This document shows, piece by piece, positions 19,094-27,599 of a stretch of DNA of 64,000 nt. The stretch is from contig NZ_MVBD01000008.1 in the NCBI RefSeq assembly GCF_002000055.1, forward strand, positions 124,001 through 188,000, read 5' to 3'. Source of the DNA: Marinicella sediminis. Its GTDB lineage: Bacteria; Pseudomonadota; Gammaproteobacteria; Xanthomonadales; Marinicellaceae. Made by a program: the position numbers and the translations under genes. The stretch's first letter is position 1, and each line of letters starts with the position of its first letter. Below the pieces are notes generated by a model. The model was not told where the DNA came from. It searched no databases and worked only from the letters and a program-made list of their open reading frames with translations.

Positions 19094-20743
19094 ATGTGTG
19101 CAGCAGAATTTCAATCTCCGGTCGATCGTTTGACTCATTGGGCGCGAAAGACGCCAGATGATGTATATTTAATTCAACCCATAGGCAATGAAGTGCTTGA
19201 ATACACCTGGTCTCAGGTGTTGCGTGAGGTCTCATGTGTGGCTCATTATCTGATGCGCTACCCCAAAGGCAGCCACATTGCCCTCATTTCTCTGAATTGT
19301 GCCCACTGGATCATGGCTGATCTGGCCATACAAATGGCAGGCCATGTATCCATACCAATTTATCCAACTGCTTCTGCAGGCACCATTGAAAAAATCTTAA
19401 GCCACTCAGAGTCCAAGGCGGTTTTTGTGGGCAAAATGTTTGCCCCTGAGCAAGCCCCTGAACTGATACCGGATGGTTATGATTGTTTGGGTATGTACCA
19501 ACCCTATCCCATGTGGCCATATTGGCAACAACTGGTGAATGATCAGAAACCAGTGACTGAACCCATCCCTAATCTACCCGATGAATTGTTGAGCATCATC
19601 TATACATCTGGAACGACTGGTGACCCCAAAGGAGTGATGATCTCTTTTCGGGCCGTTCAGGCCGCCATGAACCTGGTGAAAAGCATCATTGTCATCAATC
19701 AGCAGGACCGGTTTGTGTCGTACCTGCCGCTGGCCCATGTTGCAGAGCGTATGGCGGTGGAATGTGGCGCTTTATACAACGGTTCAACAGTGTCCTTCAT
19801 TCGTTCGCTGGAAACCTTTACCATCGATGTGAAAAACGCACAACCAACCATCTTCTTTGGTGTGCCCAGGATCTGGACCAAAATCAAATCAGCCATTGAA
19901 AGCAAGCTGGGTGGTCCCCGGGTGCTTGGCTGGTTATTGCAAACGCCTTTGTTGGGTAATTGGCTGAAAAAAGCATTGGTCAGGAAATTGGGTTTTCAGG
20001 ATGTTCGTTATGCATTGTGTGCCGCTGCTGCCGTGAACAAAGATGTGCTGCAATGGTTCGCTGACCTGGGCTTGAAGTTAAATGAAGCCTATGGGATGTC
20101 AGAGACCTGTGGCCTGTCGCACATGACCAAACAAACAGACACCTGTATCGGCAGTGTCGGCCGGGTGATTGACGGGTGTGAATGCCGGTTGTCAGACACC
20201 GGAGAAGTGTTGTTGCGAAATCCGGCAATGATGGATGGTTATTATAAACAAGCTGAGCTAACCGCCCGGACCATTGACGAGGACGGCTGGCTGCACACCG
20301 GTGACCTTGGAATGATTGACGAACAGGGGTTCCTGTACATCACAGGAAGGGTCAAAGACATTTTCAAAAGCAGCAAGGGTAAATACATCGCTCCATTGCC
20401 TATTGAGCAGGCCTTTCAGTCTGCACTGGGCATAGAGCAGCTCATCCTCATGGGTGAAGGGTTCACTCAGCCGTTCCTGGTGGTGTCTGCATTTGAATCT
20501 GCATACCAGGACGATTTGCAGGAGTTGGCGGCCCTGTGTGCACGGGTGGTGGCTACGATCAACCCGACCCTGGAGGCCCATGAGCGGGTCAGCCATGCAT
20601 TCATTACCCGTGATGCCTGGACCACTGAGAATGGCATGTTGACACCCACCCTGAAAATGAAGCGCAATGTCATTGAGGAGGCCTATCATAAAAAGGCCAG
20701 GTCATCCATGCAGTCATCAGCTGAGCAGGTCATCATTTTATGA
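19094..20743 (+). CDS. AMP-forming long-chain acyl-CoA synthetase
   Basis: This 549-residue adenylate-forming enzyme has the ATP/AMP motif 'IIYTSGTTGDPKGVM' (near 170), 'VSYLPLAHVAERM', the A5 motif 'LNEAYGMSETCG' and the A7/A8 region 'DGWLHTGDLGMID...GFLYITGRVKDIFKSSKGKYI'. The spacing and 'TGRVKDIFKSSKGKYIAP' match long-chain fatty acyl-CoA ligases of the AAE15/ACSL type. The likely role is activating fatty acids in the cytoplasm at the membrane. The ATG at 19094 follows an in-frame GTG at 19091. DUF3224 lies 25 bases downstream. Confidence 0.9.
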   Translation: MCAAEFQSPVDRLTHWARKTPDDVYLIQPIGNEVLEYTWSQVLREVSCVAHYLMRYPKGSHIALISLNCAHWIMADLAIQMAGHVSIPIYPTASAGTIEKILSHSESKAVFVGKMFAPEQAPELIPDGYDCLGMYQPYPMWPYWQQLVNDQKPVTEPIPNLPDELLSIIYTSGTTGDPKGVMISFRAVQAAMNLVKSIIVINQQDRFVSYLPLAHVAERMAVECGALYNGSTVSFIRSLETFTIDVKNAQPTIFFGVPRIWTKIKSAIESKLGGPRVLGWLLQTPLLGNWLKKALVRKLGFQDVRYALCAAAAVNKDVLQWFADLGLKLNEAYGMSETCGLSHMTKQTDTCIGSVGRVIDGCECRLSDTGEVLLRNPAMMDGYYKQAELTARTIDEDGWLHTGDLGMIDEQGFLYITGRVKDIFKSSKGKYIAPLPIEQAFQSALGIEQLILMGEGFTQPFLVVSAFESAYQDDLQELAALCARVVATINPTLEAHERVSHAFITRDAWTTENGMLTPTLKMKRNVIEEAYHKKARSSMQSSAEQVIIL

Positions 20744-20768
20744 ATTCACACACAGCGGGGTATTGCGC

Positions 20769-21161
20769 ATGAAGATCACCGGTACGTTTGAAGTGCAGAT
20801 GAGCCCATTGAAGACGACACTGCCAGAATGTCAGGGTGTTCAACTGGCCCGCATGGGCCTGGAAAAAAAATACCATGGTGAATTGCAAGCCAGCAGCCAG
20901 GGTGAAATGCTCAGTGCGGTGACCGATCTACCTGGTTCTGCAGGATATGTGGCCATTGAGCGCGTCAAAGGAAGTTTGTCCGGATACAGCGGTGATTTTG
21001 TGCTGCAACATTATGGCACCATGCGACAAGGCGTAAGTGGCCTGACCTTGGAAGTGGTGCCTGATTCAGGCACTGGACAACTCAAGGGTCTGCGTGGCCA
21101 AATGAACATCCGCATCGAAGAAGGCCAGCATTATTATGACTTTGATTTCCAGCTGGGATAG
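20769..21161 (+). CDS. DUF3224 domain protein
   Basis: The 130-residue product covers the whole DUF3224 fold: 'KITGTFEVQMSP', 'LARMGLEKKYHGELQASSQG', 'GSAGYVAIERVKGSLSG', 'FVLQHYGTM' and 'VVPDSGTGQLKGLRGQM'. Members are small beta-rich cytoplasmic proteins of unknown role, allene oxide cyclase-barrel-like. The start at 20769 was chosen because the family begins with this KxTGTFEV strand; an earlier ATG runs inside the acyl-CoA synthetase. Confidence 0.88.
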   Translation: MKITGTFEVQMSPLKTTLPECQGVQLARMGLEKKYHGELQASSQGEMLSAVTDLPGSAGYVAIERVKGSLSGYSGDFVLQHYGTMRQGVSGLTLEVVPDSGTGQLKGLRGQMNIRIEEGQHYYDFDFQLG

Positions 21162-21174
21162 CGCATCTGCTGCA

Positions 21175-21204
21175 TTGACAATGGCTTGACAGATCACCTG
21201 TTAT
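21175..21204 (+). promoter_or_regulatory. Candidate sigma-70 promoter for gdhA
   Basis: A perfect TTGACA (21175-21180) is followed 18 bases later by TGTTAT (21199-21204). A second TTGACA is at 21186. The -10 element is weak, so this is only a candidate, but it lies 30-60 bases upstream of the gdhA ATG, where a promoter is expected. Confidence 0.4.
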
Positions 21205-21235
21205 GCTCGGCTTTTTAAATACCCAGACTGAGCAC

Positions 21236-22573
21236 ATGAAAAACACCGAAGATATTCTGCGACAACTGCAAGATCAATACCCCGAACAACAGCAATTCAG
21301 GCAAGCGGTGGCAGATGTGTTTCAATCCATCGTCCCCTATGTTAACGCCACAGAAAAATATCAGACCTGTGCGTTGCTGGACCAGTTGCTGGTGCCGGAC
21401 CGGGTGATTGAGTTCAGGGTCAGTTGGCAGGACGGTGCTGGTGATTATCATGTGAACCGTGGGTGGCGGGTACAGCACAACAACGCATTGGGGGCTTACA
21501 AAGGTGGATTGCGGTTTCATCCCGCAGCCAACCTTGATACCTTCAAGTTCCTGGCTTTTGAACAAACCTTTAAAAATGCCCTGACGGGCTTACCCATGGG
21601 AGGTGGTAAAGGCGGATCTGATTTTGATCCCAAAGGTAAATCTGATGCCGATGTGTTGCGCTTTTGCCAGGCCTTTATGTTGAAACTGAATCGTTTTATA
21701 GGCCCGGAACAGGATGTGCCAGCTGGAGACATTGGTGTTGGTTCGCGGGAAATTGGCTATTTGTTTGGTGCCTACAAACAAATTTCCGGCGTGTTCAATG
21801 GAGTGCTGACCGGAAAACCCCCAGCCTCAGGTGGCAGCCACATCCGCAAAGAGGCCACTGGATATGGTTGCGTGTATTTTCTGCAAGCCATGCTTAAACA
21901 GCAGGACCTCTCATTAAAGGATCAGACCTTTGTGGTTTCGGGTGCTGGAAACGTGGCCATTTACACGGTGGAAAAATTGTTGCAACAACAAGCCCGTGTC
22001 ATCACCATGTCCGACAGCAGTGGCACGCTGCTGGCCAAAGATGGATTAACTGAAGCCCACCTGAAGGTCATCAAACAAACCAAAGAAGTCGAGCGAGGCA
22101 GTCTGACAGCTGTGGCTGATGAGTTTGCTGAAATCGACTTCATCAAAGGCAAAAAACCCTGGAGTCAGACCTGTGATGTGGCCATTCCATGTGCCACTCA
22201 AAATGAGTTGGAACTGCAAGATGCCAAACAATTGAAAAGCAACGGTGTACAGGTGATTGCCGAAGCCGCTAACATGCCTTTGACCTCTGAAGCGACCGAA
22301 TATTTGAAAGAACAGGGTGTTCTGCTGGGTCCATCCAAAGCGGTCAATGCTGGCGGCGTGGCAGTTTCAGGGCTTGAACGAACGCAAAACGCCCTGCTGC
22401 AAAGCTGGTCATCTGAAAAAGTGGATGAGCAGTTAAAAAACATCATGCAGGACATTCATCAGGCTTGTGTGACTCATGGCAAGGAGGAAGGTCGCATTGA
22501 TTACATCAAAGGCGCCAACATTGCCGCTTTTGTTAAACTGGCTGATGCCATGTTGTTTCAGGGTATTGGCTAG
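21236..22573 (+). CDS. gdhA: Glutamate dehydrogenase (hexameric, GdhA type)
   Basis: The 445-residue protein starting at ATG 21236 matches the length of E. coli GdhA (447). It shows 'NRGWRVQHNNALGAYKGGLRFHP', the catalytic-lysine segment 'GLPMGGGKGGSDFDPKGKS', 'QDVPAGDIGVGSREIGYLFG', the nucleotide fold 'VVSGAGNVAIYTVEKL' and 'EAANMPLT'. It reductively aminates 2-oxoglutarate to glutamate, probably with NADPH as usual for this subgroup. It is monocistronic and convergent with the TonB receptor gene, only 16 bases away. Confidence 0.95.
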   Translation: MKNTEDILRQLQDQYPEQQQFRQAVADVFQSIVPYVNATEKYQTCALLDQLLVPDRVIEFRVSWQDGAGDYHVNRGWRVQHNNALGAYKGGLRFHPAANLDTFKFLAFEQTFKNALTGLPMGGGKGGSDFDPKGKSDADVLRFCQAFMLKLNRFIGPEQDVPAGDIGVGSREIGYLFGAYKQISGVFNGVLTGKPPASGGSHIRKEATGYGCVYFLQAMLKQQDLSLKDQTFVVSGAGNVAIYTVEKLLQQQARVITMSDSSGTLLAKDGLTEAHLKVIKQTKEVERGSLTAVADEFAEIDFIKGKKPWSQTCDVAIPCATQNELELQDAKQLKSNGVQVIAEAANMPLTSEATEYLKEQGVLLGPSKAVNAGGVAVSGLERTQNALLQSWSSEKVDEQLKNIMQDIHQACVTHGKEEGRIDYIKGANIAAFVKLADAMLFQGIG

Positions 22574-22589
22574 GTGGCTGCCAGTCACT

Positions 22590-25055
22590 TCAGTCCCAAC
22601 TCAGGCTGATGCGTAAATCAGGCACCAATGGCAAACCGTATTTTTCGACAAAACCGAGACCGGATTCATCCAGAAAGTATTCCCGGCAGCAGGGGTTGTC
22701 GGTGTTGAGGGCATTGCTTAATTGTCCATCAATTTGCCACAAGCCAAGCCGCCCTTCCCACGACCTTTCGAAGCGAATACTGAGCTGATAAAAATCCTTT
22801 TCAGTGAGCTGGTTTCTGGTTTCTACCTGGTAACCGCCTTCGAAGGGGACGATCCGTGTCAAAGGCCAGCCGTTGTGAAAGCTGGCATTGAGGTTGAAGT
22901 TCCATTGGCCGACAGGTATACCCAGCATCAGTTTAAATGCATTGCGTTGGTTCCAGCTGCGGACAATGTCAAGTGAACCGATCTGGTCTGTGACATCAGC
23001 ATATGCATAACTGGCGGCCCAGCTGATGTTTCGTTGCTGACCACTCAGGGTCCATTCGATGCCCATGGCTCTGGCATCATCCGGATCCAGTCGGATCCGG
23101 TCATAAAACAAGTCGGGTAATACATGCAGGTGATTGAAGAGGTTTTCGTAATATGGATGGGTTGCACTGTATTTTTTCAGATACATTTCAGCCCGCAGAT
23201 ACCAGTCATTGCTGAATCTGTGGTTCAGCTCCAACACCGCCAGATCAGCAGAAGCCGGTTCGAAATACCCTGGTTCAGGGTCTTCGAGCAATAACTCATC
23301 GATGTGCTGGTTTTGTTGATGGCGACCGATTCCCAATCGCCAGGTGGTTTGTTCGCTGATAAAGTACGCCAGATTGAAACGGGGACTCAGTTTGCCGCCA
23401 TTGACCCATTGTTGATGTTGGTAATGTACCCCGAAATCAGCGGTCCATTGGCTGTTGAATTGATACCGGAGGTTGGCAAATGATTTGGCAGATACGCCAT
23501 GTTGATCAAATTCAAACGGCCTGTTCAATTGTCGGCCAAGGCCCAGTTCATTGACCAGCTCGCTGTTGTGGTTGAGCATGCGGTAAGACAGGATGCGGGT
23601 GTCTTCAACCGCCACATCAAAGCCGTAGTGCAACATCGTGGCATCATTCAATTGCCATTGATGGGTGAACTGAATGCCCTGGAAATGGCTGGTGATGTCT
23701 TCATCCACCGTGGACTGGCTGTTGTTATCCTGTAGCATGCCTTGCCTGCGGTCATGGCGACGGCTGCCATACAGCTGGATGTCCAGTTGATGTTGTTGCA
23801 GGTCATCATAGTTCCATTTGATCCAGATATTTTGGTCATGATAGGCTGCACGGGCTGTTTCTTCATCCTGATCAATGGATAATTCATCTCTGGAAACCAA
23901 CACGTGTTGTGACATTTGCCAGTGCTCGTTGAGCACCTGAGCGGCTTTGAAGTATGCATCGTCATATTCCGGATTGACGGACAGATCTTCAGCCAGGTGA
24001 CCGGTGAACAACTGGCCACCGGTTCTGAGGGCAAGGATCAGAGAGCGGTCAGCTGATGGATTCAGTGTCTGGAGGGTGTAAGAACTGGTCAATAAGCCAA
24101 AGTTCAGTTGATGGGTTTTTACTGGTGACCAGGGATTGGTTTGCACATCAAGTACCGAGCTGAGGCGACCGCCGTATTGCACCGGAAAAACGCCACTGTA
24201 ATGGTCAATTGAATCGACCACGGTGTCATTGATGGTAGAAAACAATGAGAAAAAATCTTTGAAATGATAGGGGTTTCGTAACTCACGGCCATCCAGCAAT
24301 ACCAGTGATTCGTTGAGGTTGCCACCACGGGTATGGACCTTGCCATTGATGCCATTGCTGGCACTGCCAGGTAATTGCTCCCGGGAACGCAGTGGATCCC
24401 GATTGATGCTGACCTGGCGATCAAGTTCTGCTCTGGAAAAACTGTGATGACTGTATGTGCCGGAGTTGTAATTGATCAGGCTGGTGGAGACCCGAATGTC
24501 TGACAGGGCCAAAGGCAAGGGTTGCATGTCAATGGTCAGGCTGACGGTTTTTCCCAGGATCAGGGGTTCGTCGATGTCAGCAGGGTAATACCCCGGGGCA
24601 ATCAGCCGGGCCTGTAAAAAGGTTCGTGTCAGACCTGTGAGCAGGATGGTACCTGCTTCACTATGCTGCGGAGTTGTAGCTGGCCATTGCAAACTGAACT
24701 GTTTGACAGGTGATTGTTGTGCTGAATCAAGGGCATGAATCAGTACAGTGGTGGTGGGGGTTGTCTTATGGGATTTGATGAGGTAAACCGGTTCACCGGA
24801 CCCCCGGTCATAGATGGTTTCCAGTTGCAAGGACAGGCGCTTGAGTACCTGGTTGAACTGGTGTGGCTCAAACCCGGACAGTTCAATGGGTTGGTTGAGT
24901 TTTTCAGGCGTCAGGAATTCACTGGAAGAAAACAGGCTGATGCCATCCTGCCTGAACTGACTGATCCATTGGTTGAGGGTTTTGATGTCAGCCTGGACCG
25001 GCCAGGTCAGCCAGCACAACACAAAGCACCACAACCAGCCTGGTGGGTTTTTCAT
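22590..25055 (-). CDS. TonB-dependent receptor with N-terminal signalling-type (STN-like) domain
   Basis: This 821-residue outer-membrane protein has a signal peptide (1-22), a secretin/TonB short N-terminal-like domain (about 23-95), a carboxypeptidase-regulatory-like beta domain (about 100-190), a plug (about 200-320, with 'VHTRGGNLNESLVLLDGREL' and 'VQYGGRLSSVLDV') and a beta-barrel ending in 'LVPDLRISLSWD', an aromatic C-terminus. Together with the FecR-like and ECF sigma genes just upstream it forms a Fec-type trans-envelope system, in which ligand capture would signal through the N-terminal domain. The ligand is unknown. The three genes run sigma, FecR, receptor on the minus strand. Confidence 0.88.
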   Translation of the reverse strand: MKNPPGWLWCFVLCWLTWPVQADIKTLNQWISQFRQDGISLFSSSEFLTPEKLNQPIELSGFEPHQFNQVLKRLSLQLETIYDRGSGEPVYLIKSHKTTPTTTVLIHALDSAQQSPVKQFSLQWPATTPQHSEAGTILLTGLTRTFLQARLIAPGYYPADIDEPLILGKTVSLTIDMQPLPLALSDIRVSTSLINYNSGTYSHHSFSRAELDRQVSINRDPLRSREQLPGSASNGINGKVHTRGGNLNESLVLLDGRELRNPYHFKDFFSLFSTINDTVVDSIDHYSGVFPVQYGGRLSSVLDVQTNPWSPVKTHQLNFGLLTSSYTLQTLNPSADRSLILALRTGGQLFTGHLAEDLSVNPEYDDAYFKAAQVLNEHWQMSQHVLVSRDELSIDQDEETARAAYHDQNIWIKWNYDDLQQHQLDIQLYGSRRHDRRQGMLQDNNSQSTVDEDITSHFQGIQFTHQWQLNDATMLHYGFDVAVEDTRILSYRMLNHNSELVNELGLGRQLNRPFEFDQHGVSAKSFANLRYQFNSQWTADFGVHYQHQQWVNGGKLSPRFNLAYFISEQTTWRLGIGRHQQNQHIDELLLEDPEPGYFEPASADLAVLELNHRFSNDWYLRAEMYLKKYSATHPYYENLFNHLHVLPDLFYDRIRLDPDDARAMGIEWTLSGQQRNISWAASYAYADVTDQIGSLDIVRSWNQRNAFKLMLGIPVGQWNFNLNASFHNGWPLTRIVPFEGGYQVETRNQLTEKDFYQLSIRFERSWEGRLGLWQIDGQLSNALNTDNPCCREYFLDESGLGFVEKYGLPLVPDLRISLSWD

Positions 25056-25086
25056 TCAATGACTGGGTTAAAAATCAACCCTCATC

Positions 25087-26082
25087 TTACTTTTTTTGCT
25101 GGCTGATTTGCAACTTCCCATTTGCAATCTGGTAGCGGTAACTGGTGGTGAGAAAAACCGTTTGAATGGCTTGCTCAGCATTCATGTTTTCAATGTTGCC
25201 TTGCAGCCGGACCCGCTTGCTCGGGCTCTCCAGTCCCTGCCAATCCACCTGCAACCCGGTTTGACGGGCATACCATTGGATGAATTCATGCAGTGATTTA
25301 TTGTGCAGATTAAATGCGGGTTGTGCCTGAAAGGTCCAGTCCCATAAGGCATCGTGTTTGCTGATGGGGCGGATGTTGGAGGTGCCTTGATCTGTCATGG
25401 CCATGACTTGATTTTCAATCAGGCGCTGGCCAGGTGTTGTCTGATGAACCGGGTGGATACTGACCTCGCCGGAGCGGACCGCGACTGTCAGCTGGTTGTT
25501 TTGCTTGCTGACCAGATAGCGGGTGCCAATGTGCTGCACCTCACCCAGTGAGGTATTGATTATCAGCGGAGCTGCGGTCAATGCCTCATCGGTGTCATGA
25601 TACAACTGGCCACGTTGCAGAAAAATGCTTTGGTCAGCGGTGGTAATCAGCGTTTTGGCTGCCAGCCTGATTTGACTGTTGTCTGCCAACCTGAATGACA
25701 GGTGACTGTCATCCGCGGTTTCAATCCGGCTGCCGCTGACAATTGATTGAGCGGGTTGCCAGGGTTGCCAATGTTGACCGGGAGGCTGTATGTTGACCTG
25801 ACCGCTGGCAGCCAGCAAGGTACCCCAAACAATCGGCTCAGCAGGACCTTGTTGGTGGTTCATATTAAGCAAAGAAAAGGTCACCATCAACATCACACTG
25901 GCAGCCATGGCCCACTGAAAGCGTACCCTGCGTTGTCTTTGTTGTCTTTTTACGGTCTGTTGCCAGTGTTTTCTCACCGCTGCTTTGCTGGTCGCACTGC
26001 GATCGGCTTCAGGTTCAGTCCTGGAGTTCAGTTGTCCTAACAGCTGATCAATATTGACTGCCTTATTGGGTTTATCAGCCAT
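25087..26082 (-). CDS. FecR-family anti-sigma / signal transducer
   Basis: This 331-residue single-pass inner-membrane protein has a cytoplasmic N-terminus (about 1-38), one transmembrane helix (about 39-60) and a periplasmic FecR domain with 'GSRIETADDSHLSFRLADNS' and 'TSLGEVQHIGTRYLV'. Its C-terminal STN-like (DUF4974-type) domain has 'LHEFIQWYARQTGLQVDW' and 'IENMNAEQAIQTVFLT'. In Fec systems this protein links the outer-membrane receptor to the ECF sigma factor. The start overlaps the sigma stop by eight bases. The N-terminal FecR_N domain is short, so control of sigma activity may differ from E. coli FecR. Confidence 0.88.
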   Translation of the reverse strand: MADKPNKAVNIDQLLGQLNSRTEPEADRSATSKAAVRKHWQQTVKRQQRQRRVRFQWAMAASVMLMVTFSLLNMNHQQGPAEPIVWGTLLAASGQVNIQPPGQHWQPWQPAQSIVSGSRIETADDSHLSFRLADNSQIRLAAKTLITTADQSIFLQRGQLYHDTDEALTAAPLIINTSLGEVQHIGTRYLVSKQNNQLTVAVRSGEVSIHPVHQTTPGQRLIENQVMAMTDQGTSNIRPISKHDALWDWTFQAQPAFNLHNKSLHEFIQWYARQTGLQVDWQGLESPSKRVRLQGNIENMNAEQAIQTVFLTTSYRYQIANGKLQISQQKK

Positions 26083-26710
26083 GTGTTGTCTCCTGTTGAC
26101 CCTGTAACAAATCCCTCAGGGTGTCATGTTGCAGCATGCTATGAATCACTGTCTGGAAGGCTTTTCTGGCCCGGGCCAGAACTGACTGGACGGCAATCTG
26201 CGTGGTGTTCATTTGGGTGGCAATTTCATTGACACTCAGCTGATCAATGTATTTCCAGGTCAGCACATCACCATAGTCGTTGGGCAAGTGGTCAAGAATT
26301 TCTTCCAGTAACTGCCTGAGTTGGCTGTTCATCGTGACCTGTTCCGGTTGTGTTCGATCATTCATGGCGATGTTTTCTAATTCGTTTCTCATTTCAGGTG
26401 AATCAGCCAATGGCATAACCACCTGACTTCTGCGATTGTGTTTAACAAAATGGGCATGAATCAGGCTGCGGCTGATCTGACACATCCAGGTGAATAAAGC
26501 GGCTTCACCACGATACCCATCAATTTTGTCGATGGCCTTACATAAGGTGTCTTGTGTCAGATCATGAGCCAGGTCATAGTCCTGGTTAACCCGGCTCATG
26601 ATGAACCTGAACAGCTTCGGATGGTTGTCGTCAAACAACCTGTTGAATGCCGTTTCGTCACCTTTCAGAACCGCTTTGGCCAATTTTATATCAGCTTTAT
26701 GTGCTTTCAT
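26075..26710 (-). CDS. ECF-family RNA polymerase sigma factor (FecI-like system)
   Basis: The 211-residue cytoplasmic protein has sigma region 2 with 'DYDLAHDLTQDTLCKAIDKI' and 'LFTWMCQISRSLIHAHF', then region 4 with 'LSVNEIATQMNTTQIAVQSVLARARKAF'. No region 3 is present, as in ECF factors. It is the first gene of the sigma-FecR-TonB receptor operon and probably drives that operon. A palindrome AACAATTGTT (26724-26733) lies just upstream of the ATG and may be an operator, but that is only a guess. Confidence 0.92.
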   Translation of the reverse strand: MKAHKADIKLAKAVLKGDETAFNRLFDDNHPKLFRFIMSRVNQDYDLAHDLTQDTLCKAIDKIDGYRGEAALFTWMCQISRSLIHAHFVKHNRRSQVVMPLADSPEMRNELENIAMNDRTQPEQVTMNSQLRQLLEEILDHLPNDYGDVLTWKYIDQLSVNEIATQMNTTQIAVQSVLARARKAFQTVIHSMLQHDTLRDLLQGQQETTHG

Positions 26711-26915
26711 TCAGTCCGTGTTTTAACAATTGTTTAACGCTTAGAGCAGATCAGCGGGCAGAATCAATCTCGCTTTTTTGACTTTTTTTCATTTTTTTTC
26801 TTCAACCAACGATTGATTTGCGTTTTTCATCAGCTCCTAGTAGTAAACGCACTGACTGTGAAGGTCAGGCGTCTGAAATTCATTATTAACTGAAAGCCAG
26901 ACCAAAGGAAGCTTT

Positions 26916-27599
26916 ATGACCACCCATATGATGACTGAATTAACCAACCAATCACCTGCAAACTGCAATCCGATCAATCAACCGCAGCCGCGGGCTTTCA
27001 GTGCAGAACAAGACCGAAAGCCGAATCAACCCACCCCGTATTCGATGGGTATCCAGTTGTTGCTGGTGTCACCAGCCGATGATCAGCGGGCAGCGGTTGA
27101 GCAATTCATTCAACAAGGTTATGAAAAGCACTTCGCCGCCAGGCTGGTTGAATTTTTCCCGGTTATTCTGGCGGTCAGAGACATGACAAGCCAACGCATC
27201 ATGGGAGCGGTGGGCATGCGCTATGCTGATGATCAGAACTTGTTTTCGGAGCGGTATCTGAACCAATCCATAGAAAGTCTGATCGCCAATCATGAAGCGG
27301 TGAATGTGAACCGCAACTCGATCATTGAACTGGGTCATTTTGCAGTGGATCGGCCGGCCGATGTGAACACCGTGATTCCCATGATCGGCCGGTTTTTGAA
27401 AAGCCTGGATGTCAGTTGGGCGGTGTACACCTTATCCAGGCCGATCAAAACGGCTTTTGCCAGGCTGGGCATACAGTTGACCCATTTACAACATGCCCAT
27501 CCGGGTGCATTGCAGAACAGCTTGTCAGACTGGGGTACATACTATGATTTCAAACCAGCGGTCTATTATTCCAGCATTCTGAACAACATGAATGCCTGA
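26916..27599 (+). CDS. Thermostable-hemolysin (T_hemolysin) family protein, acyltransferase-like fold
   Basis: The 227-residue protein has a disordered, Gln/Pro-rich N-terminus (about 1-42) and then the T_hemolysin pattern: 'GYEKHFAARLVEFFPVILAV', 'GAVGMRYADDQNLFSERYL', 'SIIELGHFAVDRP' and 'WGTYYDFKPAVYY'. Vibrio delta-VPH, named for haemolysis of blood cells, belongs here, but the family is related in fold to GNAT and autoinducer synthases. The 'ELGHFAVD' segment (about 138-145) resembles the ELSRFAVD block of LuxI enzymes. There is no signal peptide, so a secreted toxin is unlikely. It has an AAAGGAAG ribosome site and opens a five-gene overlapped operon, overlapping the ligase by eight bases. 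I infer an acyl-transfer step; this is untested. Confidence 0.85.
   Translation: MTTHMMTELTNQSPANCNPINQPQPRAFSAEQDRKPNQPTPYSMGIQLLLVSPADDQRAAVEQFIQQGYEKHFAARLVEFFPVILAVRDMTSQRIMGAVGMRYADDQNLFSERYLNQSIESLIANHEAVNVNRNSIIELGHFAVDRPADVNTVIPMIGRFLKSLDVSWAVYTLSRPIKTAFARLGIQLTHLQHAHPGALQNSLSDWGTYYDFKPAVYYSSILNNMNA

Noticed and set aside
26724-26733. AACAATTGTT palindrome upstream of the FecI-like sigma gene
   Set aside because: A ten-base AT-rich palindrome can occur by chance; no second copy or known operator match, so it is not listed as a feature.
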